A stretch of DNA of 64,000 bases from the NCBI RefSeq assembly GCF_900105175.1, contig NZ_LT629771.1, forward strand, positions 6,840,622 to 6,904,621. The letters are read 5' to 3'. A model generated the notes under the pieces. That model did not search any database and was not told where the DNA came from. It saw only the letters and a list, made by a program, of their open reading frames with translations. This document shows, piece after piece, positions 7,761 to 15,620 of the stretch. Every line of letters begins with the position of its first letter. The first letter of the stretch is position 1. The position numbers and the translations under genes were made by a program. This stretch comes from Jiangella sp. DSM 45060 (GTDB taxonomy: Bacteria; Actinomycetota; Actinomycetes; Jiangellales; Jiangellaceae).

Positions 7761-8198
7761 TCAGGCGTTGATCTGCTTGCGGTCCTGTGTGGCGTCGATC
7801 GCGATCTTGCGGGGCTTCGCGGCCTCGCTGATCGGAATGCGCAGTGTCAGGACTCCGGCGTCGTAACTGGCCTGGATGTGCTCGGCGTCGAGGGTGTCGC
7901 CCAGGAACAGCTGCCGGGAGAACACGCCCAGCGGACGTTCCGAGACCTGCATCTCGACCTCGTCGGCCCGGTGTGGCCGACGTTCGGCCTTGATCGTGAG
8001 GACGTTGCGCTCGACGTCGAGGTCGATCGAGTCCGGTGACACGCCGGGCAGGTCGAACTCGACCACGAACTCCTCACCCGAGCGGTAGGCGTCCATCGGC
8101 ATGACCGCCGGACGGGACCACGTCCCGGGCGAGGCGGCGCCGAACACCTGCTGGGCCAGCCGGTCGAATTCACGGAACGGATCAGTGCGCATCAACAT
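7761..8198 (-). CDS. Hsp20 / alpha-crystallin small heat-shock protein
   Basis: This 145-residue protein has an alpha-crystallin domain from about residue 35 to 130: [20 protein letters not shown], then LTIKAERRP, then the hallmark GVLTLRIPI near the end (A-x-x-x-n-G-v-L type). It should be a cytoplasmic ATP-independent holdase forming oligomers. The ATG at 8198 is preceded by GGGAGG. It is divergent from a putative HSP18 regulator, with a repeated TGTCGTC motif in the shared region, and is first in an apparent hsp20-orf-J-domain operon. Confidence 0.9.
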   Translation of the reverse strand: MLMRTDPFREFDRLAQQVFGAASPGTWSRPAVMPMDAYRSGEEFVVEFDLPGVSPDSIDLDVERNVLTIKAERRPHRADEVEMQVSERPLGVFSRQLFLGDTLDAEHIQASYDAGVLTLRIPISEAAKPRKIAIDATQDRKQINA

Positions 8199-8258
8199 AC
8201 GTCAACACCTCCCGAAGCTCTCGACTGCGGATGTCAACGCGCAGAACTCACGATAGTG

Positions 8259-8289
8259 TGTCGTCACAACGATGACAAGTCATGTCGTC
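8259..8289. promoter_or_regulatory. Repeat motif in the divergent hsp20 promoter region
   Basis: TGTCGTC (8259-8265) faces GATGACA (8271-8277) across five bases, an imperfect inverted repeat with one mismatch. A second TGTCGTC lies at 8283-8289. This is a likely operator of the HSP18-type regulator encoded next to it. Confidence 0.4.
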
Positions 8290-8315
8290 GTCGAATTGAC
8301 GACCGGAGGTGGGGA

Positions 8316-8927
8316 GTGGACGACGCATCCGTCGACGCGGCGATCGCCGGGCTCGTGGCCCGGCTCGCCGACCTGAGCCGGACCGTCGAGTCCGGCGCCG
8401 ACAGCGCGCAGCTGCTCGGCGCGCTCGAAGTCCTCCGCGAGATCCGCGAGCGGGTCGCCGGCATCGAGGCCCCCTTGATCGCCGCCGCCCGCGACGCCGG
8501 CGCCAGCTGGGCACAACTGGCCCCCGCGCTCGGCGTCACCAGCCGCCAGGCCGCCGAGCGACGCTTCCTGCGCCTCGACCCCACCCCGGGCGGCACCACC
8601 GTCGAGGGTCGCGTGCGCGCCGTGCGAGGCAGGCGCGCCGGCCAACGCGCGGTGACCGCGTGGGCGCGCTCCAACGCCGCCGAACTACGCCGCGTCGCCG
8701 GCCAGGTCAGCACCACCAGCGGCCTCACCGACGCCGCACAGAACCACGCCGACGAACTCGGCGACGCCCTCGGCGGCGACGACCCCGCGACCCTCCTACC
8801 ACTCCTGGAGACCGCCAGCGAGCACGTCCGCGACAGCCACCCAGACCTCGCCGACCACATCGACACCCTCACCACCGCCGCCCAGGACCGACGCGACGCC
8901 GCCACCGCCGACCACCACGACCGCTGA
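8316..8927 (+). CDS. HSP18-type transcriptional regulator (helix-turn-helix)
   Basis: This 203-residue protein has a helix-turn-helix around residues 55-90 (DAGASWAQLAPALGVTSRQA, then AERRFLR). In actinobacteria this family sits beside hsp18/hsp20 genes. GTG at 8316 follows GGAGG by six bases, which decides the start against the open frame reaching 8256. The C-terminal half is helical. It is divergent from Hsp20, so direct control of the chaperone cluster is the simple reading. Confidence 0.72.
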   Translation: MDDASVDAAIAGLVARLADLSRTVESGADSAQLLGALEVLREIRERVAGIEAPLIAAARDAGASWAQLAPALGVTSRQAAERRFLRLDPTPGGTTVEGRVRAVRGRRAGQRAVTAWARSNAAELRRVAGQVSTTSGLTDAAQNHADELGDALGGDDPATLLPLLETASEHVRDSHPDLADHIDTLTTAAQDRRDAATADHHDR

Positions 8928-9237
8928 TCCCGCCGACGACGGGGATGCCGACATCCCGCACTGACGTTCGCACACGGCGAGCTCGTCGCAGGAAGCCTGT
9001 GCGAGGCCGCCGCGCAGGCCGTCAACCGTGTTCTCCACCATCCACACGGCACCCTGGTCCGGTGCGTACTGGCTGTACAAGTCGGCGGAGTCTGCGTCCG
9101 TGAGGGAGGACGACCTCCCAGCCGGTGAACTGGAGCGGTGTCCCGGCCGGCAGCGGGTTCGTCGACGGTGCCGGCTCCGGCGGCATCGGTGCCACCAGCG
9201 GCGAAACGGTCGCGCCAGGTACCTCGCGTCCGGTTTC
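8928..9237. other. Gene-free stretch before the second tRNA-Pro-like fragment
   Basis: I see no supportable gene here. Overlapping open frames on both strands are shadows without ribosome sites or recognisable domains. From 9284 to 9416 there is also no gene. Confidence 0.5.
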
Positions 9238-9283
9238 CTTCGTCGGGACGAAGAGGCCGCAGGTTCAAACCCTGCCACCCCGA
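9238..9283 (+). other. Second, degenerate 3' half of tRNA-Pro
   Basis: CTTCG-TCGGGA-CGAAG gives an anticodon arm whose loop is one base short. AGGCC, then the T-arm GCAGG-TTCAAAC-CCTGC and acceptor strand CACCCCG-A follow. It matches the fragment at 3105-3151 over 42 bases with four differences, three of them T-to-C. The encoded CCA is lost (CAC follows). No 5' half is present. I read it as an older attachment-site scar, so 3152-9237 may be the remains of a second element. Confidence 0.65.
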
Positions 9284-9416
9284 CACAGGTCAGACGTATG
9301 TTGATCACTTGTCTCATGATGTGGCCATGCTCTGTGGGAGTTCTTTGGGCTGATCTCGCCCGCAAGCGCCGCGAGCTCCTCTCCTGGGTGATGCCCGATT
9401 CGGGCCACTCATCGGG

Positions 9417-11003
9417 ATGAATCGTCGACCCGGCGCATGGGAGGAGCAGCATGGTCTGGTGAGCGATCTGCGGGTGCGGCTGATGGATGTTCTCGCGGCG
9501 CTGTCGCTGGCAACCGATCTGGGAATGGGGCAGCCACCGGAGACGGCGCTGCGCTGTTGCGTGCTCGCGACCCGGCTCGCCCAGACCATGGACCTGGCGG
9601 ACGGCACTGTGCGCGATGTCTGCCTGGGCACTCTGGTGCGGCACCTGGGCTGTACCGCGACAGCGGCGGTCGAGGCCCGTTCACACGGCGGTGACGAGTT
9701 GGTGTCGCGGGTGGCGGCCCAGCGGGCCGACTTCGGCGATCGGCGGGAGATGCTGGCGTTGACGCTGGCGATCGGGCGGGGTGCGGGAGCACGCCGGCCG
9801 TCGCTGATCGCCCGAGCTGTTCTCGGTGACCTCCGGTACGGCCGTCAGCTCCTCGGGACGATCTGCGACGCCGCGTCGCTCCTGGCCGCCCGGATGGGGC
9901 TGGGGATCGGTGTGCGCTCCTGCCTGGAGCAGCAGTTCGAGCGGTGGGACGGAAAGGGGCCACGTGCACTCGCCGGGGATGAGATCAGTCTCCCGGCCAG
10001 GGTGAGCGAGGTGGCCACGCAGGCCGTGCTGTGGTCGGCGGCCGAAGGGCCGGGTGGCGCCCTGGCGATGGTGGGGCGGAGAGCTGGTGGCTGGTTCGAC
10101 CCGGCGATCGCCGCGGTCTTCGGCCGGGTGGGGCTCGACCTGATGCACCAGCTGGGAGCAGGAGATCCATGGCAGCTGCTGCTGGCCGTGGAGCCTGCGC
10201 CGGTCGCCTACGTCGGCGAGCAGGATCTGGACGGGCTGGCGCGGTGCTTTGCCGACATGGTGGACCTGAAGTCGACGTTCACGCTGGGTCACTCCACAGA
10301 GGTCTCCCTGCTCGCGGAGGGCACTGCGCGGCTGATGGGCCTCGACCGACGGGAGACCGTGGCGTTGCGTCGCGCGGCGCTGCTGCACGACGTGGGGCTG
10401 GTCGGTGTCTCCAGCGGGATCTGGGAGAAGCCCGGGCCGTTCACACGCGGCGAGCGGGAGCAGATGCAGTTGCACCCGTACTACACCGAGCGGATCCTGG
10501 CCTGCTCGCCTGTGCTCGAGCCGCTCGGGCGGATCGCGGGCCTGCACCATGAACGGCTCGACGGCAGCGGTTATCACCACGGGCTGACGGCGCCGGCGAT
10601 CAGCACGCCAGCCCGGATCCTGGCCGCCGCAGACGCCTTCCAGACAGCGACCCAGTCGCGCCCGCACCGCCCGGCCCGCACACGCGAGCGGGCTACCGAG
10701 AGCCTGGCCGCAGCGGCCGCCGAGGGCCGCCTCGATGCCGACTGCGTGTCGGCCCTCGTCGAGGCGTCCGGACAGCCCCGGCCACGGCTACGCCGGACCT
10801 GGCCGGCCGGCCTGAGCGACCGGGAGATCGAGGTACTGCGGCTGCTGGCCGCTGGTCTGGCGAATCGGGAGATCGCGGCGCGCCTCGGCATCTCACGGCG
10901 TACTGCCGAGCACCACGTCCAGCACGTCTACGGCAAGATCGGCTACTCGACCCGCGCCGCGGCGGCGCTGTTCGCGATGCAACACGACCTCCTGCGCCCG
11001 TGA
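9417..11003 (+). CDS. HD-GYP-like phosphohydrolase with C-terminal LuxR helix-turn-helix
   Basis: This 528-residue protein pairs an HD-GYP-type domain with a LuxR-type DNA-binding domain. H324-D325 (LLHDVGLVG), the HPYYTERIL block, H377-H378-E379 with the RLDGSGY signature, and the ILAAADAF block are all present. The usual final Pro of GYP is His387 here. The LuxR HTH covers about residues 465-525 (LSDREIEVLRLLAAGLANRE). The N-terminal 270 residues are helical and unassigned. It could couple cyclic-dinucleotide hydrolysis or sensing to transcription. The start has no good ribosome site, and GTG at 9459 is an alternative. Confidence 0.8.
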   Translation: MNRRPGAWEEQHGLVSDLRVRLMDVLAALSLATDLGMGQPPETALRCCVLATRLAQTMDLADGTVRDVCLGTLVRHLGCTATAAVEARSHGGDELVSRVAAQRADFGDRREMLALTLAIGRGAGARRPSLIARAVLGDLRYGRQLLGTICDAASLLAARMGLGIGVRSCLEQQFERWDGKGPRALAGDEISLPARVSEVATQAVLWSAAEGPGGALAMVGRRAGGWFDPAIAAVFGRVGLDLMHQLGAGDPWQLLLAVEPAPVAYVGEQDLDGLARCFADMVDLKSTFTLGHSTEVSLLAEGTARLMGLDRRETVALRRAALLHDVGLVGVSSGIWEKPGPFTRGEREQMQLHPYYTERILACSPVLEPLGRIAGLHHERLDGSGYHHGLTAPAISTPARILAAADAFQTATQSRPHRPARTRERATESLAAAAAEGRLDADCVSALVEASGQPRPRLRRTWPAGLSDREIEVLRLLAAGLANREIAARLGISRRTAEHHVQHVYGKIGYSTRAAAALFAMQHDLLRP

Positions 11004-11200
11004 CGTCCAGGGCCCGGACGAAGTCGCGGATGAATCCACCGACCAGTGTGGCTCGGTGTGATGGGCGGAGTGGCGTGCCCTTCGAGCAGCCGGACCGGTC
11101 ACCGCTCGCGCCGCCGCCGCGACGGTCCACGCCATGGTCGCGACGTCGGGTCCCAGCTCGCCGACCCGGGAGGCGGAGATCGGGGGTCCTGCGCCGCCGG

Positions 11201-12070
11201 TCATGACCGTGCTCTCGTCCGGGCGCGCGCGAAGTCGATCAGGCTGGCGATGTACTGCTCGGAGTGCGTGACGTACGGAACGTGTCCGGCGCCGACATAC
11301 GTCCGGCGCAGCGGGTGGGGGAGCACCTGTTCCAGCCGGTCGAGCACCGGACCGAAGAGCGGCGGACTCTGGTCACCCGACGTGAGGAGCACCGGGCCGG
11401 CGAATCGGGCGAGCGCGGCTTCATCGATCGTGGCAGCCTCCGGGTCGCGGCCCTCGTCAAGGAACGTCGGCGCGTTGTGCACCATCGTCTCGCGCATGCT
11501 CACGGGCAACTCTGGCCAGCAGCCCGCACCAAGCGCCACCTCCTCGACGAACAGCTCGGCCGCGCCGGCGTTGTCTCCCAACTCGATGCGCCGCAGGACC
11601 TCGGCCAGCGGCCCGTTCGCAGCCTCGGCGAATGCGGCACGCCCAGCGGTGCCCTCGTGGACGAGCGACCACATCGGGGGCTCGTGGACCACGATGCCCC
11701 GCAGAAGTTCCGGGCGTGCGGCGGCGAGTTTGAGGGTGATGACCGCGCCCGCTGAGTTCCCGACCACCCAGGCCGGCGCGAGCCGAAGGTGCTCGATCAG
11801 CTCCGCCAGATCGTCCACGTCCTCGGCGAAACTCCCTTGCCCCGGCGGCCGTTCACTCTCACTGTGCCCGCGCCGATCGTAGGCCACCACCTGGAAGTGC
11901 CCCGCTAGGCCCGGGATCACGGGGTCCCAATTGTGGCGCGACCCCCACGACCCGTGCACCAATACCAGTGGTTCGCCCGGACCCGCCGTCGATGCGTAGC
12001 TGATCCGGACTCCGTTGATGACCGCCGACGCCGATCGTGCGACCCCGGTGACCTCGCCCTTGGCGTTCAT
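11201..12070 (-). CDS. Alpha/beta hydrolase
   Basis: This 289-residue serine hydrolase has an oxyanion-hole segment VLVHGSWG, nucleophile elbow VGNSAGA, and a His near the end in GAGHVPYVTH. Reaction and substrate are not deducible; esterases, lactonases and C-C hydrolases share the pattern. The ATG at 12070 with GAAGGAG seven bases upstream is preferred to the longer frame reaching 12139. It is convergent with the HD-GYP gene and stands alone. The 197-bp gap at 11004-11200 shows no feature. Confidence 0.82.
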   Translation of the reverse strand: MNAKGEVTGVARSASAVINGVRISYASTAGPGEPLVLVHGSWGSRHNWDPVIPGLAGHFQVVAYDRRGHSESERPPGQGSFAEDVDDLAELIEHLRLAPAWVVGNSAGAVITLKLAAARPELLRGIVVHEPPMWSLVHEGTAGRAAFAEAANGPLAEVLRRIELGDNAGAAELFVEEVALGAGCWPELPVSMRETMVHNAPTFLDEGRDPEAATIDEAALARFAGPVLLTSGDQSPPLFGPVLDRLEQVLPHPLRRTYVGAGHVPYVTHSEQYIASLIDFARARTRARS

Positions 12071-12286
12071 GGTCCCGCTCCTTCGGCTCCACGTCCCGAG
12101 ATTCCGTCTCACCAGCGTCGCCGACCGCGGGTTCGGCACGCATCGGCAGACCTACCCATCGGGAGGGGGCTCCGACCTCGCGGTGCAGATCGGTCGGACG
12201 GCAGTGCAGACCGGGTCACCGTCGACGTCGAGGTGCGCAACGACAGCGTGACGATCGGGGCGCACCGCGGTTGGATCAGCAGCGCG

Positions 12287-13162
12287 TCAGGCTACCTCGG
12301 CGCGCACCACAGGGATGACGTCGTGGGCCAGCCGACGGGCTTGGTCGGCCTGGCCGGGACCGGTGAGGGAAAGGCTCAGCGTGGTGAAGCCGAGCTCGGC
12401 GAAGCCGGTGAGCCGCTTGGCGACCTCCGCAGCGGAGCCGGCGACCACGCCCGGCTCCGCGCTGGCAGGCTCACCGAGGTGGACCTCCAGGTGATACGCA
12501 CACGTGACGTCCTCCGGGTCGCGGCCCGCCTCCTCGGCCGCCCGGCGGACGCGCGCCCGCATCACTGCGGCCCGCTCGGGTGGGGCGAACCCGTGCGACG
12601 GGATCCAGCCGTCGGCCAGCCGCCCGGTGACGGCCAGTGCCTGGTCGCCGAAGGTGCCGAGCCAGATCGGGATGGCCGGCTCCGGCCGGGGCGCGATGTT
12701 TGCCCGCTCGGTGTGGTGGAGCCGGCCTTCGTAGCTGAAGTCCGGCTCCGACCACAGGCCGCGGATGATGTCGATGGCCTCGACCAGTCCGCGGACCTTC
12801 TCTCCCGGTGTCGGCACCCGGAGGCCGAACGCGCGGAACTCATCGTCGGAGTACCCGCCGCCGAGGCCGAGGATCAGCCGGCCGCCGGAGAGCCGGTGGA
12901 ACGTCTCGGCCATCTTCGCCACCAGCGCGGGCGGCCGGTAGGGCACGCCGAGCACGCGGGTGGCGATCCGGATTCGCGAGGTCGCCGCGGCGATCCACGA
13001 CAGCACCGTCCACGCCTCGAAGTTCGGCACCACCCCGCACGGATGGTCGGAGACGGAGATGAAGTCGAAGCCGAGCCCTTCGGCCAGGACACCGTCACGG
13101 ACCGGGTCCGCACCAGGCTGGGCCGAGGGCGACACGGCGAGCCCGAACTGTAGTTCCATCAT
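12287..13162 (-). CDS. Luciferase-like (F420-type) oxidoreductase
   Basis: This 291-residue LLM-class TIM-barrel protein carries ISVSDHP, RIRIATRVLGVPYRPPALVA, HRLSGGRLILGLGGGY and PAIPIWLGTFGDQAL. These blocks mark the F420-dependent branch common in actinobacteria. It probably moves hydride between F420 and an unknown substrate. The gene overlaps the YczE-like gene upstream by a stop-start overlap and is transcribed with it, divergent from a LysR regulator. The 216-bp gap at 12071-12286 contains nothing supportable. Confidence 0.85.
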   Translation of the reverse strand: MMELQFGLAVSPSAQPGADPVRDGVLAEGLGFDFISVSDHPCGVVPNFEAWTVLSWIAAATSRIRIATRVLGVPYRPPALVAKMAETFHRLSGGRLILGLGGGYSDDEFRAFGLRVPTPGEKVRGLVEAIDIIRGLWSEPDFSYEGRLHHTERANIAPRPEPAIPIWLGTFGDQALAVTGRLADGWIPSHGFAPPERAAVMRARVRRAAEEAGRDPEDVTCAYHLEVHLGEPASAEPGVVAGSAAEVAKRLTGFAELGFTTLSLSLTGPGQADQARRLAHDVIPVVRAEVA

Positions 13163-13764
13163 GACCTTTCCGATGTAGCCGGTGCCGGACTGCGTCCTGG
13201 CACCGTGAGGCGGGGAAGGAGGACGTGGACGATCGGGCCGATGCTGACGGCGTACAGGACGGTTCCGGCTCCGACGGTGCCACCGAGCAGCCAGCCTGCG
13301 GCCAGCACCGCCACCTCGATCGACGTGCGCGCGACCCGGATCGAGTGTCCGCGCCCGGCCAGCCCGGTCATCAGCCCGTCACGCGGCCCGGGGCCGAGCC
13401 CGGCGCCGACGTACAACGCCGTCGCCAGCCCGTTGCCGACGATGCCGACGGCCAGGAAGGCCGCTCGGGCGGCGAGGTGCTCGGGCTCGGGCAGGACTGC
13501 CACCGCGGCGTCCGCGGTCAATCCGACCAGGACGACGTTGCTGACCGTCCCGATGCCCGGCCGGACGCGCAGCGGGATCCACAGCAGCAACACGACGATG
13601 CTCACGCCGATGACGACCCAGCCGAAGCGCAGCCCGGACCGCTCGGCCAGGCCCTGGTGGAAGACGTCCCACGGGCTCAGGCCCAAGCCGGCCTCGAGCA
13701 TGAGCGCGATGCTGACACCGAACAGCATCAGACCGACGTAGAGATCGACCAACCGTGTGCGCAC
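13159..13764 (-). CDS. YczE/YitT-like membrane protein
   Basis: This 201-residue integral membrane protein has about five hydrophobic segments. It opens with LVDLYVGLMLFGVSIALMLE and has the family blocks AGLGLSPWDVFHQGL and ALYVGAGLGPGPRDGLMTGL. The start is GTG at 13764, after which the family sequence begins at once; the frame continuing to 14205 is antisense to the LysR gene. It may be a transporter controlled by the divergent LysR protein, since this arrangement is common in actinobacteria. No substrate is known to me. Confidence 0.82.
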   Translation of the reverse strand: MRTRLVDLYVGLMLFGVSIALMLEAGLGLSPWDVFHQGLAERSGLRFGWVVIGVSIVVLLLWIPLRVRPGIGTVSNVVLVGLTADAAVAVLPEPEHLAARAAFLAVGIVGNGLATALYVGAGLGPGPRDGLMTGLAGRGHSIRVARTSIEVAVLAAGWLLGGTVGAGTVLYAVSIGPIVHVLLPRLTVPGRSPAPATSERS

Positions 13765-13822
13765 GGCTACAGGATGACCGACACGACGATGCAGTAGTAG
13801 TTCACATTTCTTCGTCCGGTCG

Positions 13823-13835
13823 TAAGCTGAGCTTA
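13823..13835. promoter_or_regulatory. Palindrome on the -10 element of the LysR gene
   Basis: TAAGCT-G-AGCTTA is a perfect palindrome ending at the A of the LysR ATG. TAAGCT itself is placed six bases before the ATG, as in the window's leaderless promoters. A regulator bound here would block its own gene. It lies between the divergent YczE-like and LysR genes. Confidence 0.5.
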
Positions 13836-14722
13836 TGCTCGATGTCCATCGGCTCCGGCTGCTGCGAGAGCTGGCGTATCGCGACACGATCGCGGCGGTG
13901 GCCCAGGCACTCTCGTACACGCCGTCGGCCGTGTCGCAGCAGTTGGCCATCCTCGAGCGTGAAGCCGGCGTATCGCTGCTGGAACGGTCCGGCCGGCGGG
14001 TGCAGCTGACCCCGATCGCTCGCCGGCTGGTCACGCACACCGAGGCGATCCTGGACCAGCTCGAACGCGCGGAGTCCTCGATCGCCGCGACGAAGGCACA
14101 GTTGACCGACGTGCTGAGGATCGGCGCATTTCCATCCGCCGCCCGGGCGATCCTGCCGCCGGCGCTGGCCATCCTCGGGCACGACCATCCCGGCCTGGAG
14201 TTCACCGTCGTCGAAGCCGACCCGGTCGTCGCCGCCGACCTGACCCGGACCGGCGAGCTGGACGTCGCTCTGACACACGACTACGACCACGTGCCGCAGC
14301 CGGACCATCCCGCGCTGACCTCGACCGTCGTGCTGTCCGAGTCGCTGTTCCTCGCCGCGACGCAGCCGCCCGACCCGTCCGGCAACCCGGTCGCGTCTTT
14401 CCGCGGTGCCGCCTGGGTGCTGGGCAGCCCGGGCACGCTGTGCCGGCTCGCCGTCGAGCGGATCTGTCAGGCCGCCGGGTTCACGCCCCAGGTGCGGCAC
14501 CGGATCGACGACTTCCCCACTGCGCTCGCGCTGGTCGCAGCCGGCCAGGGGGTCGCCATCGTGCCCAGGCTGGCCACCGTCGATCCGCCGGCCGGCCTGA
14601 CGTTCACCGAGCTGCCCGAGCAGCGCCGGGTCGCGCTCACGCACCGCCGCGGCGGCGAACAGCGCCCGGCGCTGGCCGCTCTGCACACTGTGGTCACCAG
14701 GGCCGTTGCGGATCTCGCCTGA
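13835..14722 (+). CDS. LysR-family transcriptional regulator
   Basis: This 295-residue protein has the LysR winged HTH in residues 1-62 (LRLLRELAYRDTIAAVAQAL, then YTPSAVSQQLAILEREAGVSLLER) and a periplasmic-binding-like effector domain from about 85 (LRIGAFPSAARAILPPAL). It is divergent from the YczE-like / luciferase-like pair. Together with the palindrome on its start, this suggests that it controls that pair and itself. The transcript is likely leaderless. The effector is unknown. Confidence 0.88.
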   Translation: MLDVHRLRLLRELAYRDTIAAVAQALSYTPSAVSQQLAILEREAGVSLLERSGRRVQLTPIARRLVTHTEAILDQLERAESSIAATKAQLTDVLRIGAFPSAARAILPPALAILGHDHPGLEFTVVEADPVVAADLTRTGELDVALTHDYDHVPQPDHPALTSTVVLSESLFLAATQPPDPSGNPVASFRGAAWVLGSPGTLCRLAVERICQAAGFTPQVRHRIDDFPTALALVAAGQGVAIVPRLATVDPPAGLTFTELPEQRRVALTHRRGGEQRPALAALHTVVTRAVADLA

Positions 14723-14788
14723 CGCGGCGCCTGTGGGCCGACATGGGCCAGGACGGGTGTGGCCGGCTCGGGCTGGGTCGCGACGACC

Positions 14789-15532
14789 TCAGAGATCCTT
14801 GGAGATGGCGGCCGCGGTCTGTTTGAGCGGCTCGACGAAACCGCGGAGCCGGCTGATCTTGCCGCGGGCGGTGGGCACGCTGATGGCGATGCTGGCCACG
14901 GCGCGGCCGGCGCCGTCGCGGATCGGGACGGCGATGGCTCGCAGCGCCTGGTCGCTCTCGCCGCGATTGAGGGCGTAGCCGAGCCTGCGGATCTCCTCGA
15001 ACTCCTCGACCAGATCCGGGAGGGCGTGGATGGTCTGGTCGGTGACCGTCGGCAGGTCGGCGCTGAGGAGACGTTCCAGCTCCTTGCGCGGCATCTCGGC
15101 CAGGAGCACCTTCCCGCCGGAGGTGGCATGCGCCGGTAGCAGCGTGCCCGTCCGGATGGTCACCCGGATCAGCTGCTGACTCTCGACACCGTCGATGAAC
15201 CGTGCCCCGGCCCCCTGGAGGACCAACAGGTGCACCGTCTCGTCCAGCCGGGCGGCGAGTCGAGCCATGTGGTGATGTGCGGATCGGCGAATGTCGAGAT
15301 CGCCCAGGGCGGCGAGGCCGATCTCGACCAGCACCCGGCCCAGTCGGTAGTCCTTGGTGACGCGATCGCGCTCGACGAAACCCTCGTCCACCAGCGTCGT
15401 GAGCAGTCGATGGCTGGTGGACGTGCTGATTCCCAGCTCCCTGCTCGCCTCGGTGACCCGCAGGTGTCCGCGTTCGGCGAGTAGTTGCACCAGCCGGACG
15501 GCGTTGACGACGGAGGTCAGCGTTTCCCGCAT
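14789..15532 (-). CDS. IclR-family regulator of the aromatic operon
   Basis: This 247-residue IclR protein has a winged HTH in residues 5-65 (VNAVRLVQLLAERGHLRVTE, then ELGISTSTSHRLLTTLVDEGFVER) and a GAF-like effector domain (about 85-245, with VHLLVLQGAGARFIDG and ATSGGKVLLAEM). The start is ATG at 15532. Its start lies inside a perfect inverted repeat, and a second copy of the motif lies upstream of the divergent 17-gene run. IclR proteins commonly control aromatic catabolism in response to an aromatic acid, so it is the natural regulator here. Confidence 0.88.
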   Translation of the reverse strand: MRETLTSVVNAVRLVQLLAERGHLRVTEASRELGISTSTSHRLLTTLVDEGFVERDRVTKDYRLGRVLVEIGLAALGDLDIRRSAHHHMARLAARLDETVHLLVLQGAGARFIDGVESQQLIRVTIRTGTLLPAHATSGGKVLLAEMPRKELERLLSADLPTVTDQTIHALPDLVEEFEEIRRLGYALNRGESDQALRAIAVPIRDGAGRAVASIAISVPTARGKISRLRGFVEPLKQTAAAISKDL

Positions 15533-15541
15533 GACGGGAAA
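15523..15541. promoter_or_regulatory. Candidate IclR operator 1
   Basis: TTTCCCG-N5-CGGGAAA has perfect 7-bp arms and covers the start codon of the iclR-like gene. This is the expected position for autorepression. Confidence 0.6.
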
Positions 15542-15551
15542 TCGTAGCAGC

Positions 15552-15570
15552 TTTGCCCGCATGCCGGAAA
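15552..15570. promoter_or_regulatory. Candidate IclR operator 2
   Basis: TTTGCCCGCATGCCGGAAA is a degenerate copy of operator 1, centred 29 bases away. It lies just upstream of a possible -10 (TAACGT, 15579-15584) for the operon that begins at 15621. It is therefore well placed to control the aromatic genes. Confidence 0.5.
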
Positions 15571-15620
15571 CACGTCGGTAACGTGAGCGGCACGCTGGAC
15601 GAGACGAGCTGGGAGGACGC

